Notes under the pieces: generated by a model
What the model saw: only the letters and a program-made list of their open reading frames with translations
Told to the model about the DNA's origin: nothing
Databases searched by the model: none
DNA from: Pelodera strongyloides
Taxonomy: Eukaryota; Nematoda; Chromadorea; Rhabditida; Rhabditidae
Assembly (NCBI GenBank): GCA_036852015.1
Contig: JAANDG010000004.1
Coordinates: 844,065 to 908,064, forward strand
Direction: 5' to 3'
DNA length: 64,000 nucleotides
Program-made: the position numbers and the translations under genes
Shown here: positions 35,481 to 46,179 of the stretch, piece by piece
How the letters are laid out: each line of letters opens with the position of its first letter
Numbering within the stretch: position 1 is the first letter of the stretch

Positions 35481-36335
35481 TGCACCAGAGCTTTTTTCGA
35501 ATATTATGAAAGGTTTATTGACACCGACATCTGATGGAAATACATGTAATAAAAAAAGGAAATATTCTGAGGCTTCTAGCAAATACCACATAATTAGTGG
35601 TAGAAAGTTGGAAGATTGGTCACGGAGCCATAAAGCCATAAACCCCAAACTATGCTACACCAAAGAAAACGCGAAAAGAGATATGCAGTTGAAAAGTACA
35701 TAAAAATGTTGGTCAAAAATAGCCCAATATAAAAATTTCACATTTGTTTGTAATTCTATTACATAAAAAAGCAAAATTAGCTGCTGTTTGTGAAGATTAA
35801 TAAAAACGTTTCAAGCGCTTAGCATAAGTAGGGCAACGTTTTCGTGCACCTTCAAAGAATGCGCTTTCGTGTACTATTACATTAACTATGGTTACGTTTC
35901 GCGAACTTCATATAGGTATGTAAACTTATTTCGGTAATAGAAAGTCGCGTCACTCAGCGTTAGCCGAGTGGTTGGTAAATCGAGAATTAGCAGAGCATGA
36001 ATCAGCAGGAAAGCTACATCCTGTAATCTAATGAAACATACAAATTTTTTTTTAGTTGCGCAATGGGATGGGAATGGATTGTAAGCAGCGAGCCGGCGGA
36101 GGGAAAATGACCTATCTTTACTTTCTTTCTGTTCGTTTCAGTTACTGAGTTACTTCTGCACATTTGTACATTTGGTGCACACACGCATCAAGAAGTTGGC
36201 TCATGTGGTACACGTTCGACGAATTTGATCACATTGATTGTCTCTGGCGGTATGGCTCGGCTGCACCACTTACCCACCTTTTTTGCGTTTTACTGGCAAA
36301 AACGTATGTATCACATTAGTTATTTCCGCACGCTG
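35480..36335. other. Intergenic DNA without recognised features
   Basis: No supportable gene. A lone tRNA-like A box (gttagccgagtggttgg, about 35,961) has no B box. A short plus-strand frame at 35,506-35,703 lacks any family resemblance. Confidence 0.35.
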
Positions 36336-36780
36336 TTAAAGGGAGAGGCCCACGAGAAAAAAGTTTTCCTCGTTTTACTTTCACGGAATGTCCGGAATTT
36401 CAGAAATATTACTGTGAAAACTGCATTTTTTTGCGCCTAGAATTCACAGAATTATTCCCCGGCAAACTGTTCGGCCAGGTACCGTAGTCAGAATCAATTT
36501 TTGCGCTTTTAGGTCATTGCAGTATTGGGAACGGCTTTTTATTATCGTAGGAATGATCTTTATTCGTTTAACCATTATTATGAAGAGAAAGAATGCTAAT
36601 GGATGGATATAGACCGTAAAAACGTTGCTGATTATGGGGCCTGGCCGAACTGTTTGCCGGGGAATAACTCTGTGAGTTCTAGGTGCAAAGAAATGCGGTT
36701 TTCACAGTAATATTTCTGAAATTCCGGACATTCTGTTCAAGTAAATTAAGGATCACTTTTTTCTCATGGGCCTCTCCCTT
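36336..36780. mobile_element. T9 palindromic element
   Basis: Left end TTAAAGGGAGAGGCCCACG; the right arm mirrors it (ctcatgggcctctccctt) but its TTAA is lost where a T3 fragment begins (36,781-37,050, 'cggataggttcatctcc'). A second T9 element starts at 63,885. Confidence 0.78.
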
Positions 36781-37406
36781 CGGATAGGTTCATCTCCAAT
36801 CACCCCTGTTTTTATTGTTTTTATTGATACTGCCACAAATGTCATTCACAACGAAAATTAAATCAATCACAGAACAATACGCCTCGCAGAAGAAGCTTCC
36901 TTTGTTGGAAACTACCTGATCGGAAGCCAAAATCTAAACTCAAAAACTTATACCGTACACAGATCGCGCGCGAATAATGATACTACAGCGTGGGAAACAA
37001 AGTCCTGCCGAGTGTAGTTTGTAACTTGGCTAATTGCCATTAGCCCTGAAATCGTCTATTTTTATTTTGCTATTTAGAATACAGCTAACATGGATCACAA
37101 TGCGGGACCCAAATCGAGGCTCATCGTGTAAGGAGTATACTCAGTCAGAAATTGCTGTTTGGGAAGGCATTTAGAAAACAACTTTCATATCCATATCGTA
37201 TTGGGCGGAAAAAGTGTTGTAAGGATAGAGGGTTAGAGAATGCAGAACCTCACTCTGTATCAATTTCAGTCGCTACAAAAATCAACTATCACTGCTACCA
37301 CAATAATTTTATAGCAGTCTCTAATTCTCTGAACCTATATCCGAACAAGAAATGCCATCCCTTTTAAAACAAGTGCTTGCTGAAAACAGGGCACTGTTTC
37401 AGTAAT

Positions 37407-40400
37407 TTAAAGCAGTGTTTCCGTCTTGGACGCATCACTGCTGCGAGAATTAGTAGTGAGGTTTGTCTTTATACAATTCCATTGATCGTTTAGTGCCCGA
37501 CGATATTCCGAACTGAAATTATGAAAGGACATTAACTTTTTCAGGTTCGCTTGAAATAATTAACGCTCATGGCTATGTACAGTTAAGTTAGTCGTATGTT
37601 TGGCTTTTAGCTTTTAGATGGATTCACTTTATTTACTTGAGATGAAGAATGTTAGATGTTCTTCAAAATAGTCACTTAGGATGATTTTATGTAATAAATA
37701 TGTAAAAACTCTTCATTGAATTACCTGATGAAGTAGTAGACAAAGTAGTGCATACTGCAAGTTACATTCAACACAACTCCGGTGCTCAATTGAAATAGCA
37801 AATGCTTAGAATCGTAGTCTCTGAAAAAGTTGTTTAGCACTTAATGTTTTTCCATTTTTCGGAACTGTGGTCTCGTGGTACCTTTTTTGTGTGTTTGAGG
37901 AAATGGAGAACAAGTTACATTCGGAGGAAATTTGGAGCAAATTTCCTGGAAAAACTAATCAAAGAACACTTACGAAATCCCCATCAGATGAGCAATTAGG
38001 CTTAGCGAGGTCGTTAATTGCCATCCCACAATTAGAATACAGGTGCAAATTACCAATGATTTGAATATAGAGCGTGTATTTTGGCCTGAACATATATAAT
38101 TTGCAAGGGAAAGAATCAGTTGTGTGATTGCCGCATTAAATGCATGCACAACAATCGAGCACGGTTCATGTTCATAGCCACTAACAACAACAATACTAAA
38201 CATAATAAACATACAATAAACTGGTTTATATGTGTTAATATTTTTTCCTGCAAAAAAATAACGCACTGCAGGACGGCAGCCGATGTAGGGCCAGAGCACT
38301 GACAATGTACATCGCAACTATAGCGAAACTGACAACCGTAAGGCCAGCAAGAAAGTATAGTCGATATGTCCAACCCAATGCAGCTTTTATGCAACAATAA
38401 ACCTGCCTAAATAAGACTTCTCTTTATTTTAATGTCGAGCTTTAGGAATATGCAAGCCTCACATCCAAATCTTATTAGCCAGCAAAAAAAAAAGCCGTTC
38501 AAGTAACATTTCACAACGTTTAGTGGGTCCACCAAATATTCGTACTAATCATTTAAGTTTAGTATAATCGTGTAAGCTGCAAGCTGAGTTCTGCCCCTCT
38601 TTGTCAGTAGAATATATAGTGAGCTAATAAGATATGTCGAAATTTGACATCAGTGGTTTTCACTACATATATTTTTCTAGAGTCTAACACCTCTTCACAC
38701 TTCTTCGGCCTGACCCAAAAGTAAACATCGCAAAAAGATGGTGCTCACTCACTCGTCGGCTGATGTTCCAGAGTGCGACATAAATAAAAATACGACGACA
38801 AAAACCGCAACGCAAGACAAGTACAAGTACACCCCAACGTAGCTAGATCGAATCTTGGCCTTGTATCTAAAAACCGTTTTTATTTTGCCCCTTTGGTTAG
38901 CTGAATATATAAACTCACTATCGACACTTTACTTGTCTTTCCACACCTGGCTCGTCTGGTTCTTTTTTCAAAGTAGTAACCACTACAAATCAAGTCACTG
39001 GAAAGGCATTTGAAGATGTCAAGCCAACAGTGTCATAAGAAAAGCAGACTGCCTCTCTTTCACACCCTGGGGAACTGTCTGTTTCTTTTTTTATATCTAA
39101 ACCTAACCGGTGTGGAAAGTTTATTGCGAAGAAGCGATCCACTCCGAGATATAATGCACACGAAGCACCGATAGAAACACCTAGTATCGGTCCAAACTAA
39201 AGAAAAAAATTGAAAAGTTGCTAGTATTGAATGAGTAATCGACAGTGTCGATGCTGATCCAGTTGCTGGTGCAAGGGGAATACTCAAACTACGCTTCTTG
39301 AACATGGCGAGTTTTAAAGGGACTGTCAAGCCGGTTTTGCATGTTGGGCTAAAAAAGCTTGCGTTTTGAAGGAAAGGAAAGTGAAAATAAAAATAAACAA
39401 AAATATGTATCCCTAGAGTAACTAAAAACGTTCGTAGATATTCCTTTTTGCATAGAACTTCCCTTATGATTGAGAAAAATGCTGCTTTATTCCCGTAAAT
39501 TTGTTGAAACAAATTTATTTATTTATTTATTTATTAAATAACACCACAGGGTGTGCATCACAATGAAATGATGAAAAGAAAGTCACTTATTTTAGTTTTT
39601 GTAGTGCATTTTCATGTTTTTTTTTATTGTTATCCATTTATTCGCTGTTAGTGGCCTTATATTGTCAAAACTTGCGCGATACTTTGTTGTCGTAATAAAT
39701 GTTATGTTAAAAATTTTCAAGGGAATATGTATGCCCTTTTTGAAGTTAAGCTGTATTAATAGGATGTGTGTTCCTCATTAAGGAAACAACAACAAAAATT
39801 GTTAAAAGTTTCCCATTTAAAAGAAAATGATTTTCAAAGTTCATCTTTTCCATAGTAAACGCGTTGCTTGACCCCCTGGCTTACACGGCAGTGCTGATGG
39901 AGCAAAAAATTTTGCATATGTGTGCATATCGGCATATAGCATGCAACATCGACATATTTGCATGCAAATGAGAATATTCGAATTTACATATTCAGTCGCC
40001 TACTTAAATTCATGTCTGGTGTGGAAACTCTAGTTTCGCAGTCGTTTTGCTCATTTTGAGTGCCTACATATTCCCTTTAAGAAGAAACAAGAAAGTATGG
40101 GATTCGAGTCGTGTGGACAGAGCTAAGCCACGTCGCTGTCCACGGGACGGTTTGAATTACCGGCTGGCTGCAACGCACCCGTTTGCGTTCGTTGCGGCGG
40201 ATTTTGTTCACGTTTATGACAAAATCTCAAATATTTTATTCTGGGGCCATTTTTATGGGTTTTCGAGATTTACTGAGTCTGCGCCAGGGGATGCCTTTCT
40301 GCGCAGAATCCCCCTTGACATGCCCTTTAACCCAACATGACCGTTCTTGATGTAGCATCGGTCCTGTTTACGCTGAGAGCACAAATACGCCCATTCGAAA

Positions 40401-41079
40401 TGTAAACACACAGTTTCTGTTTCCTATAATGAATGGCATATTATGGATTTTGAGAGATTGTGTAACAAATACAAATATCGGAAATATGATGGTTCCATGC
40501 GATCACCTCTGCGGAGGGTCTTGATTAGCGATTATCTGAACTCCTGTTACCTGTAGATAAAAACAAGTCTGTTGTGGTATCGGATGGCTAAGTAGCATAG
40601 TCATCGCGAGTGGAAGGTGGCCCGACTGGTGAAGAATCTCACACACAGACGAGATACCAATCAATTGATGACAAACACCGGACAACTTGCTGTAATGAGC
40701 AAAAATAAACATAATTCAAGACACGAAACAACCTGCCAGCTCGCTAACCTCTAGCTAGCCCACAAATCTGGAATATTAGACAAAAATAGGGCGTATTGAA
40801 CATACTGCGGGAAACTATCGTTATGTGTAACTATTATAGAACCATAAATTTCCATAAGCTTTTATTAAACCATTTCTTGGATAAGTTTTGTGATGTTTTG
40901 CACCTTTTATGTCTAATTATTATAAACATAGCTAACTTTGACCTAAACGCGGCTGCAGCGAGGAGCGAGTTAAGGACAAGTCCGACGAAAAAGCATATTG
41001 CGTAGAAAACTGCCAACGATGTGCACGCGATCCAGATAAAGTCGATTTCAGTTTGTCGAATAGAATCTGATTTTTCCAT
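37407..41079 (-). CDS. Seven-transmembrane receptor, Srsx-like chemoreceptor GPCR
   Basis: G-protein-coupled receptor of the plasma membrane, probably sensory. Eight exons: 41079-40943, 40689-40551, 39196-39108, 38866-38753, 38406-38267, 38085-37974, 37820-37725, 37440-37407, totalling 286 aa with every phase matching. Helices visible: TM1 LAVFYAICFFVGLVLNSLLA; TM2 region CHQLIGISSVCEILHQSGHL, whose 'C..L.DI.HQ.GH' look is characteristic of nematode Srsx receptors; TM3 GPILGVSIGASCALYLGVDRFFA, with GVDR as the DRY equivalent; TM4 VGVYLYLSCVAVFVVVFLF; TM5 LYFLAGLTVVSFAIVAMYIV; TM6 FKSLVICTCILIVGWQL; TM7 LNVTCSMHYFVYYF. The tail is short (ends SKTETLL). The first donor is unusual (TTTAG|gtcaaa) but phase and protein similarity support it. 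A palindromic element fills intron 2. The family name is from memory of the pattern, not a search. Confidence 0.82.
39314..40330. mobile_element. Degenerate TTAA element in GPCR intron 2
   Basis: Left end TTAAAGGGACTGTCAAGCC (39,314) and right end 'cccccttgacatgcccTTTAA' (40,330). The arms have diverged and the interior includes a (TTTA)n run near 39,514-39,534 and further inverted pieces. Related to the TTAAAGGG group but not to a named type. Confidence 0.55.
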
Positions 41080-42087
41080 CTTAAATAAATGTAAATATTT
41101 TTATGTGCCACAAAGAATGGAACAGAAGACCACAGAAAATTGAATATTCTTATATTTGCAGCTCCGGAGACACTTCTTCAAACTATATTTGTCAGCACAA
41201 ATTATGTTGAACGGATTGCTACACAGAGCAAAATAATTTTCAACCTTCAACTTCCAGTATTAGGTTTTGTCAAAATCCAGAACAAAAACTGGAAAAAAGG
41301 GCTCTCGGATGAAACCCAAAATAAAAGGAAATGTCTATGAATGAAAATTCAAAATTTAACATACTTATTTTTGTCAAGACCTTACTTTCTAACCAAAGAA
41401 AAGGCGAAACGGAACGGATACGTTGTGCTTTTTACACGAAAGTGTAGATTATTGATCTGTACATAACATTTAAAAAAAGTGCATGAAAACAGAAGCCTTA
41501 CGTAAATGAATCCAAGTTCACCGGTGGTAATAGTTTAAAAATAAACATCACGGGATGAGTTATCCACAATAACGCCTTGTGGGATTAAAACCAATCTGTT
41601 TCGTAATATCAAAGGATAATTGGAACAATAGTGGAAGACAAAGCCAGACGACGGATGTATGTTAATAAAGAGTTACAATAGTACGGAGTTTATTTCATAA
41701 CCTAGGAGGAAAAAAAAGTAAATCTTTTATACTACCTTTACCAACTTCCTCAAGAGACGTTAGTAAAGTGAAAGAGTGAATGCAACAGAGTGAATTTGAC
41801 TAGTGAAAAAAGCGCACGAATTGGAAACGTATTATTTCTTTTCGTGGTTATAGTATAGTACTCTTCGGTATCAGAATACTAAGCAACTATCGAGGCCTAC
41901 AACGTGAACGTTGACTACTATGTAGATGTAGACAAACTTTCTCCGTGGAAGGATTGGTGGATTGCCCTTTTTGGATATAATATAATAATAATAATAATAA
42001 TCATAATAATTATTACGTACACAAAAATGTAATACGCCCTTTTGTCGAACATATCATATAGCATACAATTAATGGGGATAGAATAAA
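41080..42087. other. Intergenic DNA upstream of the GPCR
   Basis: AT-rich, no gene recognised; likely includes the GPCR promoter. Contains an (ATA)n microsatellite near 41,980-42,003. Confidence 0.35.
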
Positions 42088-42510
42088 TTAAAGGGATGGG
42101 TTCACTAGAAAATCACCTTGTTTTTATGCTTTCGTTTTCCCTAGGAAAGATATTAGGTAAAAAAGGTGAGTATTGATCTATCTTCCGATAAAATAGAACT
42201 ACAAGATAAACCAGGGAAGCTAAGAGATGGCTGAAACACACTGTTTTTCATTGTTTTAAGTAAAATAAACGATGAAAACTACAGTTTGTTTTGCTCAAAA
42301 CAGTGTGTTTCAGCCATATCTCTTAGCTTCCCTGGTTTATCTTGTAGTACTATTTTATCGGAAGGTCGATCATACTCACCTTTTTTGCCTAATATCTTCC
42401 CTAGGGAATAATTCAAAAAATATGTTTATGCTCTTTGTTTAAGTTTACCTTTGTACAATCAAACGAAAGCATAAAAACAAGGTGATTTTCTAGTGAACCC
42501 ATCCCTTTAA
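42088..42510. mobile_element. T7 palindromic TTAA element with adjacent empty site
   Basis: Ends TTAAAGGGATGGGTTCACT and the reverse. The flanks read 'ggggatagaataaa' TTAA [element] TTAA 'acatttaagtatcatttc'. The uninterrupted join, with a single TTAA, occurs about 60 bp downstream at 42,563-42,603, so the insertion site and the 4-bp target duplication can be read directly. Confidence 0.92.
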
Positions 42511-43830
42511 ACATTTAAGTATCATTTCTAGCTCCAAATATATCATCTAACTTACAATTAGTGGGGATAGAATAAATTAAACATTTAAGTATCATTTCTA
42601 GCTCAAAATAAGATCAAAACAAAGTAAATGTATACTTCATTCAAACATATAAGTTAACATCGCACTTGCTTGATTTCAATTTTCCATGTTTGTAATATGA
42701 TGAAACTTTGAAATATTGAAAAAAAAAGAGAAAAATTCACCCTAGAATCTTTAATCCTGTATAATTGCTCTGCTATGGTCTGAGAGAAAGAGAACATAAC
42801 TTATTGTTGGAAGTTTATTTGCATTTATGTGACGCTCTATGTGAAGGGATGATATCGATATTAGGATGTGTAGAGAGCGTAAAGCAAAGCTTGTAATCCC
42901 AAACAGCAGGTAACTGACGTCTCGGTTTTCATCATCTTCAAGACCTACAACACAAAACCTACAACACAAAAAAAATCAGAAAACTACACATGACAAACAT
43001 TAAACATTAAACCCAAACTATGTTAGCGCTATCGCGCTAACAAAGGAAACATTAAACATTTATTAGCATAAGCACACACCCAATGGGTGGAAATCAATAG
43101 AAGTACCAATAAACTGCTAATAATAATGAGAAGTAAAGTACAAATTAATAAAATAACGATGTATCAGCAACAACAAGTAACAACCTTAACAATTTAAGCA
43201 TAGCAATATAACAGTAAGAAATTCAACCAGTAGTAACATAATATCAAAGTGAAAAGCTTTTAACTTTATATAAGTAAGGATGACCAAGTGAGACCTGCCC
43301 ACGTCTAACTTGGAGGGATAGCACGAAATGTTTCACGAAATATTTTTTTTGTTGTAAGGCCTCCCCAAGTCTTACAATTGTAAGGCGCGTAATACTACTA
43401 CCGTACTGCCTGTACGCGTAAAATGAAGTGAATTGAAACCGAATTTGGCTGCATTTTTTTTGCGAAACAGATTTTGCGGGATTATTACCAAAGTGAGAAG
43501 CTAAGCAAAATACGCATCGTAAAAAAGCGCGAAAAAAATAAAAATAAAACAAAACAACCAAAAATAAAACGTCGAATAAACACCATTCATCAAATGACAT
43601 TAGGTAACTGAAAGTACTCGATCAAACGAATACTTTCAAGAGTAACCTGAAATTGATTAGAGCTTTTGGAACTGAGAAAGTCTGACGGGAGTTACAGTAG
43701 CCAATTGGCTGCAGAATAAAGAAACTATTTTTGAAATGATTGGATTTGGTAAACGGGCGTTCGAAAATTGCAAAATTTACTACGACCATTCGTTGGCTTA
43801 GGTCGGAAATATTTGTGTCGATTTAAACGT
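42511..43830. other. AT-rich intergenic DNA
   Basis: No supportable gene. It contains a perfect small hairpin at 43,021-43,042 (arms tgttagcgc and gcgctaaca). A minus-strand frame near 42,751-42,969 and another at 43,244-43,600 show no family features. Confidence 0.35.
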
Positions 43831-44427
43831 ACCTCTCCTGTGATAACCTTGAATGCTAGAGCCAAATCCTTGCGAATTCTCCTCTCTTGAAGTGAACTGA
43901 GACCTAACCGATATAATCGGTCCCCATAACTAGGGAGGTCATCATAGTTCTTTACTCCAAAGCACTTGAAGAATACAATTCTGGTAAAGGTCTTTGACTT
44001 TGAATGGACTTCACACAGAGCTGCAAAATTCTAGTTGGGGGAGTACCCATGTCTTGAAACAAAGTACTAAGACTGATGGGTCATGGATTTGTACAATACG
44101 CAAAAGTATATGCATTTTCCATGAAGATGTTTTGAAGACGGAAGAAATGTGTTCATTGAATTGCAAATTATTCACACCCAAATCTCTAACAGAGGAAGCT
44201 TCGAATAAAGGGGCTGAGCCCACATGATATATGTGCTTTGGATTACCCTTCCCTAGGGTACATTACATCGCATTTATGACTTACAATTTCTAGTTGCCAA
44301 AAATTACACCACTACAGCATCCGTCCGGTCAATTGATTTCTGCATGATAGTGTGGTAAAGTTTGCGGTCCGACTTGTCATAAATAATATATACCTTTATA
44401 TCATCAGCGAAACAACGTACACGAACA

Positions 44428-44610
44428 TTAAAGCGAAATACCGGCCGGTTTTTGAAACGCATCGAATACTCCCTGCTTTACTACGCTTCATATGCAAATG
44501 AGCATACATTTGAATGAAAAATAGACCCCAATAGACCCCTTTTAGCATAACTGCATAATAATGCTGATATTTGAGATGCGTTTCAAAAACTGGCTGGTAT
44601 TTCGCTTTAA
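44428..44610. mobile_element. T5 palindromic element inside the LINE
   Basis: Ends TTAAAGCGAAATACCGGCCGG and mirror 'tggtatttcgcTTTAA'. Shares its right TTAA with the T4 element. Confidence 0.83.
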
Positions 44611-45045
44611 AGGGACGCGGTCACCGTTTTGACCCTTATGTATACTTTGTGTTTTTATTAACTGAACAGTATGAAAAACATAGTGTTGGAAACAATCCGA
44701 CGAAAAACGCTGTTTTCAACGAGAAATTCATTGATTAAAAAAGTTGAGCCCGATCCAAGGTCCACAGTCAGCCATAGAAAACCAAATGTTATAATGCCCG
44801 CGAGGTATTCGACCGATTAATTAGTGGAATAACGTTCGTCGGGTCATTATCAGCACGGCCGTGAGCTGGACAATTACTAGGGTTACGGTGCGTATTGGAG
44901 CGAGGACAAAATTTTTCATCATCATTTTACTCGCTTTTCCCGCGTTTCTTGCAAGACATTTCTCAACTCTATGTGTAATAAATAATGAAGATAATAAACA
45001 AACAAAGTATACATAAGGGCCAAAACGGTGACCGCGTCCCTTTAA
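44607..45045. mobile_element. T4 palindromic element inside the LINE
   Basis: Ends TTAAAGGGACGCGGTCACC and GGTGACCGCGTCCCTTTAA, nearly identical in plan to 32,689-33,131. Inserted at the TTAA of the LINE RT or at the TTAA of the neighbouring T5 copy. Confidence 0.88.
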
Positions 45046-45130
45046 GATTTTTTCGAGATAATTTGGTAGGTCATAAACGTAGAATAGGAACGAGAGTGGG
45101 CCCAACACACTGCCCATAGGCACACAGACC

Positions 45131-45822
45131 ATTTATTTACATTGTAGCTAAAAAAAACTACCCGCAAAAACCAAAAGTTTCGCAAAGATTTTATAATACA
45201 AACGAACAGTAGGGTGTAGGGTGTAGGGTATAATTCCGCTGAGGCAGTAGACGAGTTCGCCTGTGTTCGCTCGCCGGGTGGGTAATATTGGACAACCTCC
45301 ACAAGAAAGCCTGGTTTCGGAATGTAAAGCTGACATACTTCCAATATCGATGCAGATGAAACCTCAACTCATGAAATAAACTTAGCGACTAAATTTACTT
45401 CATCTTTTGCGATAGTGAATCAATGATCATGTATATGATGTATTAAAAAAATTGATGTGTTCTTTTAAGGTTTATATGTATTATATATAGTTAATGTTTT
45501 GCTCCAGAAATATGCACGTCACTTTCGGCAACCAGCTCATTGCAGATTATCGTGCATCGGCATGCGTTCTTTTGTGAACCATGCATGAGTCATACCTCTC
45601 TCATATTTCTCGTTTCCCTAGCTCCGTTCATTCCAGCACCCTTTTTCACTGTCTTTCTCTTCCTCCCTTTCCATCTTTCATTACATCTGTCACTATTCCG
45701 CTTTATCCCTTTTCAATTTGGAATACATATTTCCGTCAAAATTCATGACTCTCTTTCTCTCCGTGTGCTCTTTTCTTACCGTCTCTCTCTCTCTCTCTAC
45801 CTTCAATTTTCCTGTCTTTCAA

Positions 45823-45864
<42 letters not shown>

Positions 45865-46179
45865 CTCCCTTTCTTTGCCAATTTTCCTCTCTTTCAATGA
45901 CTATCTCTCTCTCTTCCTCCCTCTCTCTCTTCATCTCTTTCAATTTGCCTCTCTTTCAATGACTCTCTTTCTGCAAAACTCGGTACCATAGAGCTTGCTG
46001 GCGGCGGAGAACCCACGACAAACGCACCGTTATTCACAGCTCTTGGATCCCTTTGGACCTTGTTTGGACCAGTCTACGCAACCGGGATCTTTGCTAGACG
46101 CATATTCCCAGAAACTGCATGTTTATAAATTATTCATCATAACCTACAATTGTTCTACATTCAAACATAATCTTACACA
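45131..46179. other. Intergenic DNA with a CT-rich tract
   Basis: No gene. 45,590-45,970 is strongly CT-rich with (TC)n runs; one (TC)n run spans about 45,825-45,860. Plus-strand frames through it (serine/leucine-rich) are low-complexity artefacts. The segment lies upstream of the cysteine-rich gene and may include its promoter. Confidence 0.5.

Larger units (their letters stand above)
43835..45130 (-). pseudogene. LINE reverse transcriptase remnant (CR1/Jockey-like)
   Basis: Fragments of one non-LTR retrotransposon RT in order on the minus strand. The pieces are VPMGSVLGPLSFLFYVYDLP (45,128-45,069; the VPQGSVLGP motif with Q changed to M), CFADDIKVY (about 44,415-44,389; the catalytic F/YADD box), LGVNNLQFNEHISSVFKTSS with VLPQLEFCSS (44,185-44,015; thumb), and YGDRLYRLGLSSLQERRIRKDL (about 43,935-43,870). 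The pieces are in different frames, with stops between. A T5 and a T4 element are inserted between the GSVLGP and FADD parts. No endonuclease domain is in the window. Long dead. Confidence 0.85.

Noticed and set aside
35950..36010. tRNA-like A box (gttagccgagtggttgg); a similar one near 4,368
   Set aside because: No B box or stems at tRNA spacing.
37152..37367. Plus-strand frame resembling a GPCR tail (FGKAFRKQLS)
   Set aside because: It stands alone after an acceptor-like site with no transmembrane exons on the plus strand nearby.
45540..45962. Ser/Leu-rich open frame
   Set aside because: It follows a (TC)n tract; two plus-strand frames are open through the tract and no splice or family evidence exists.
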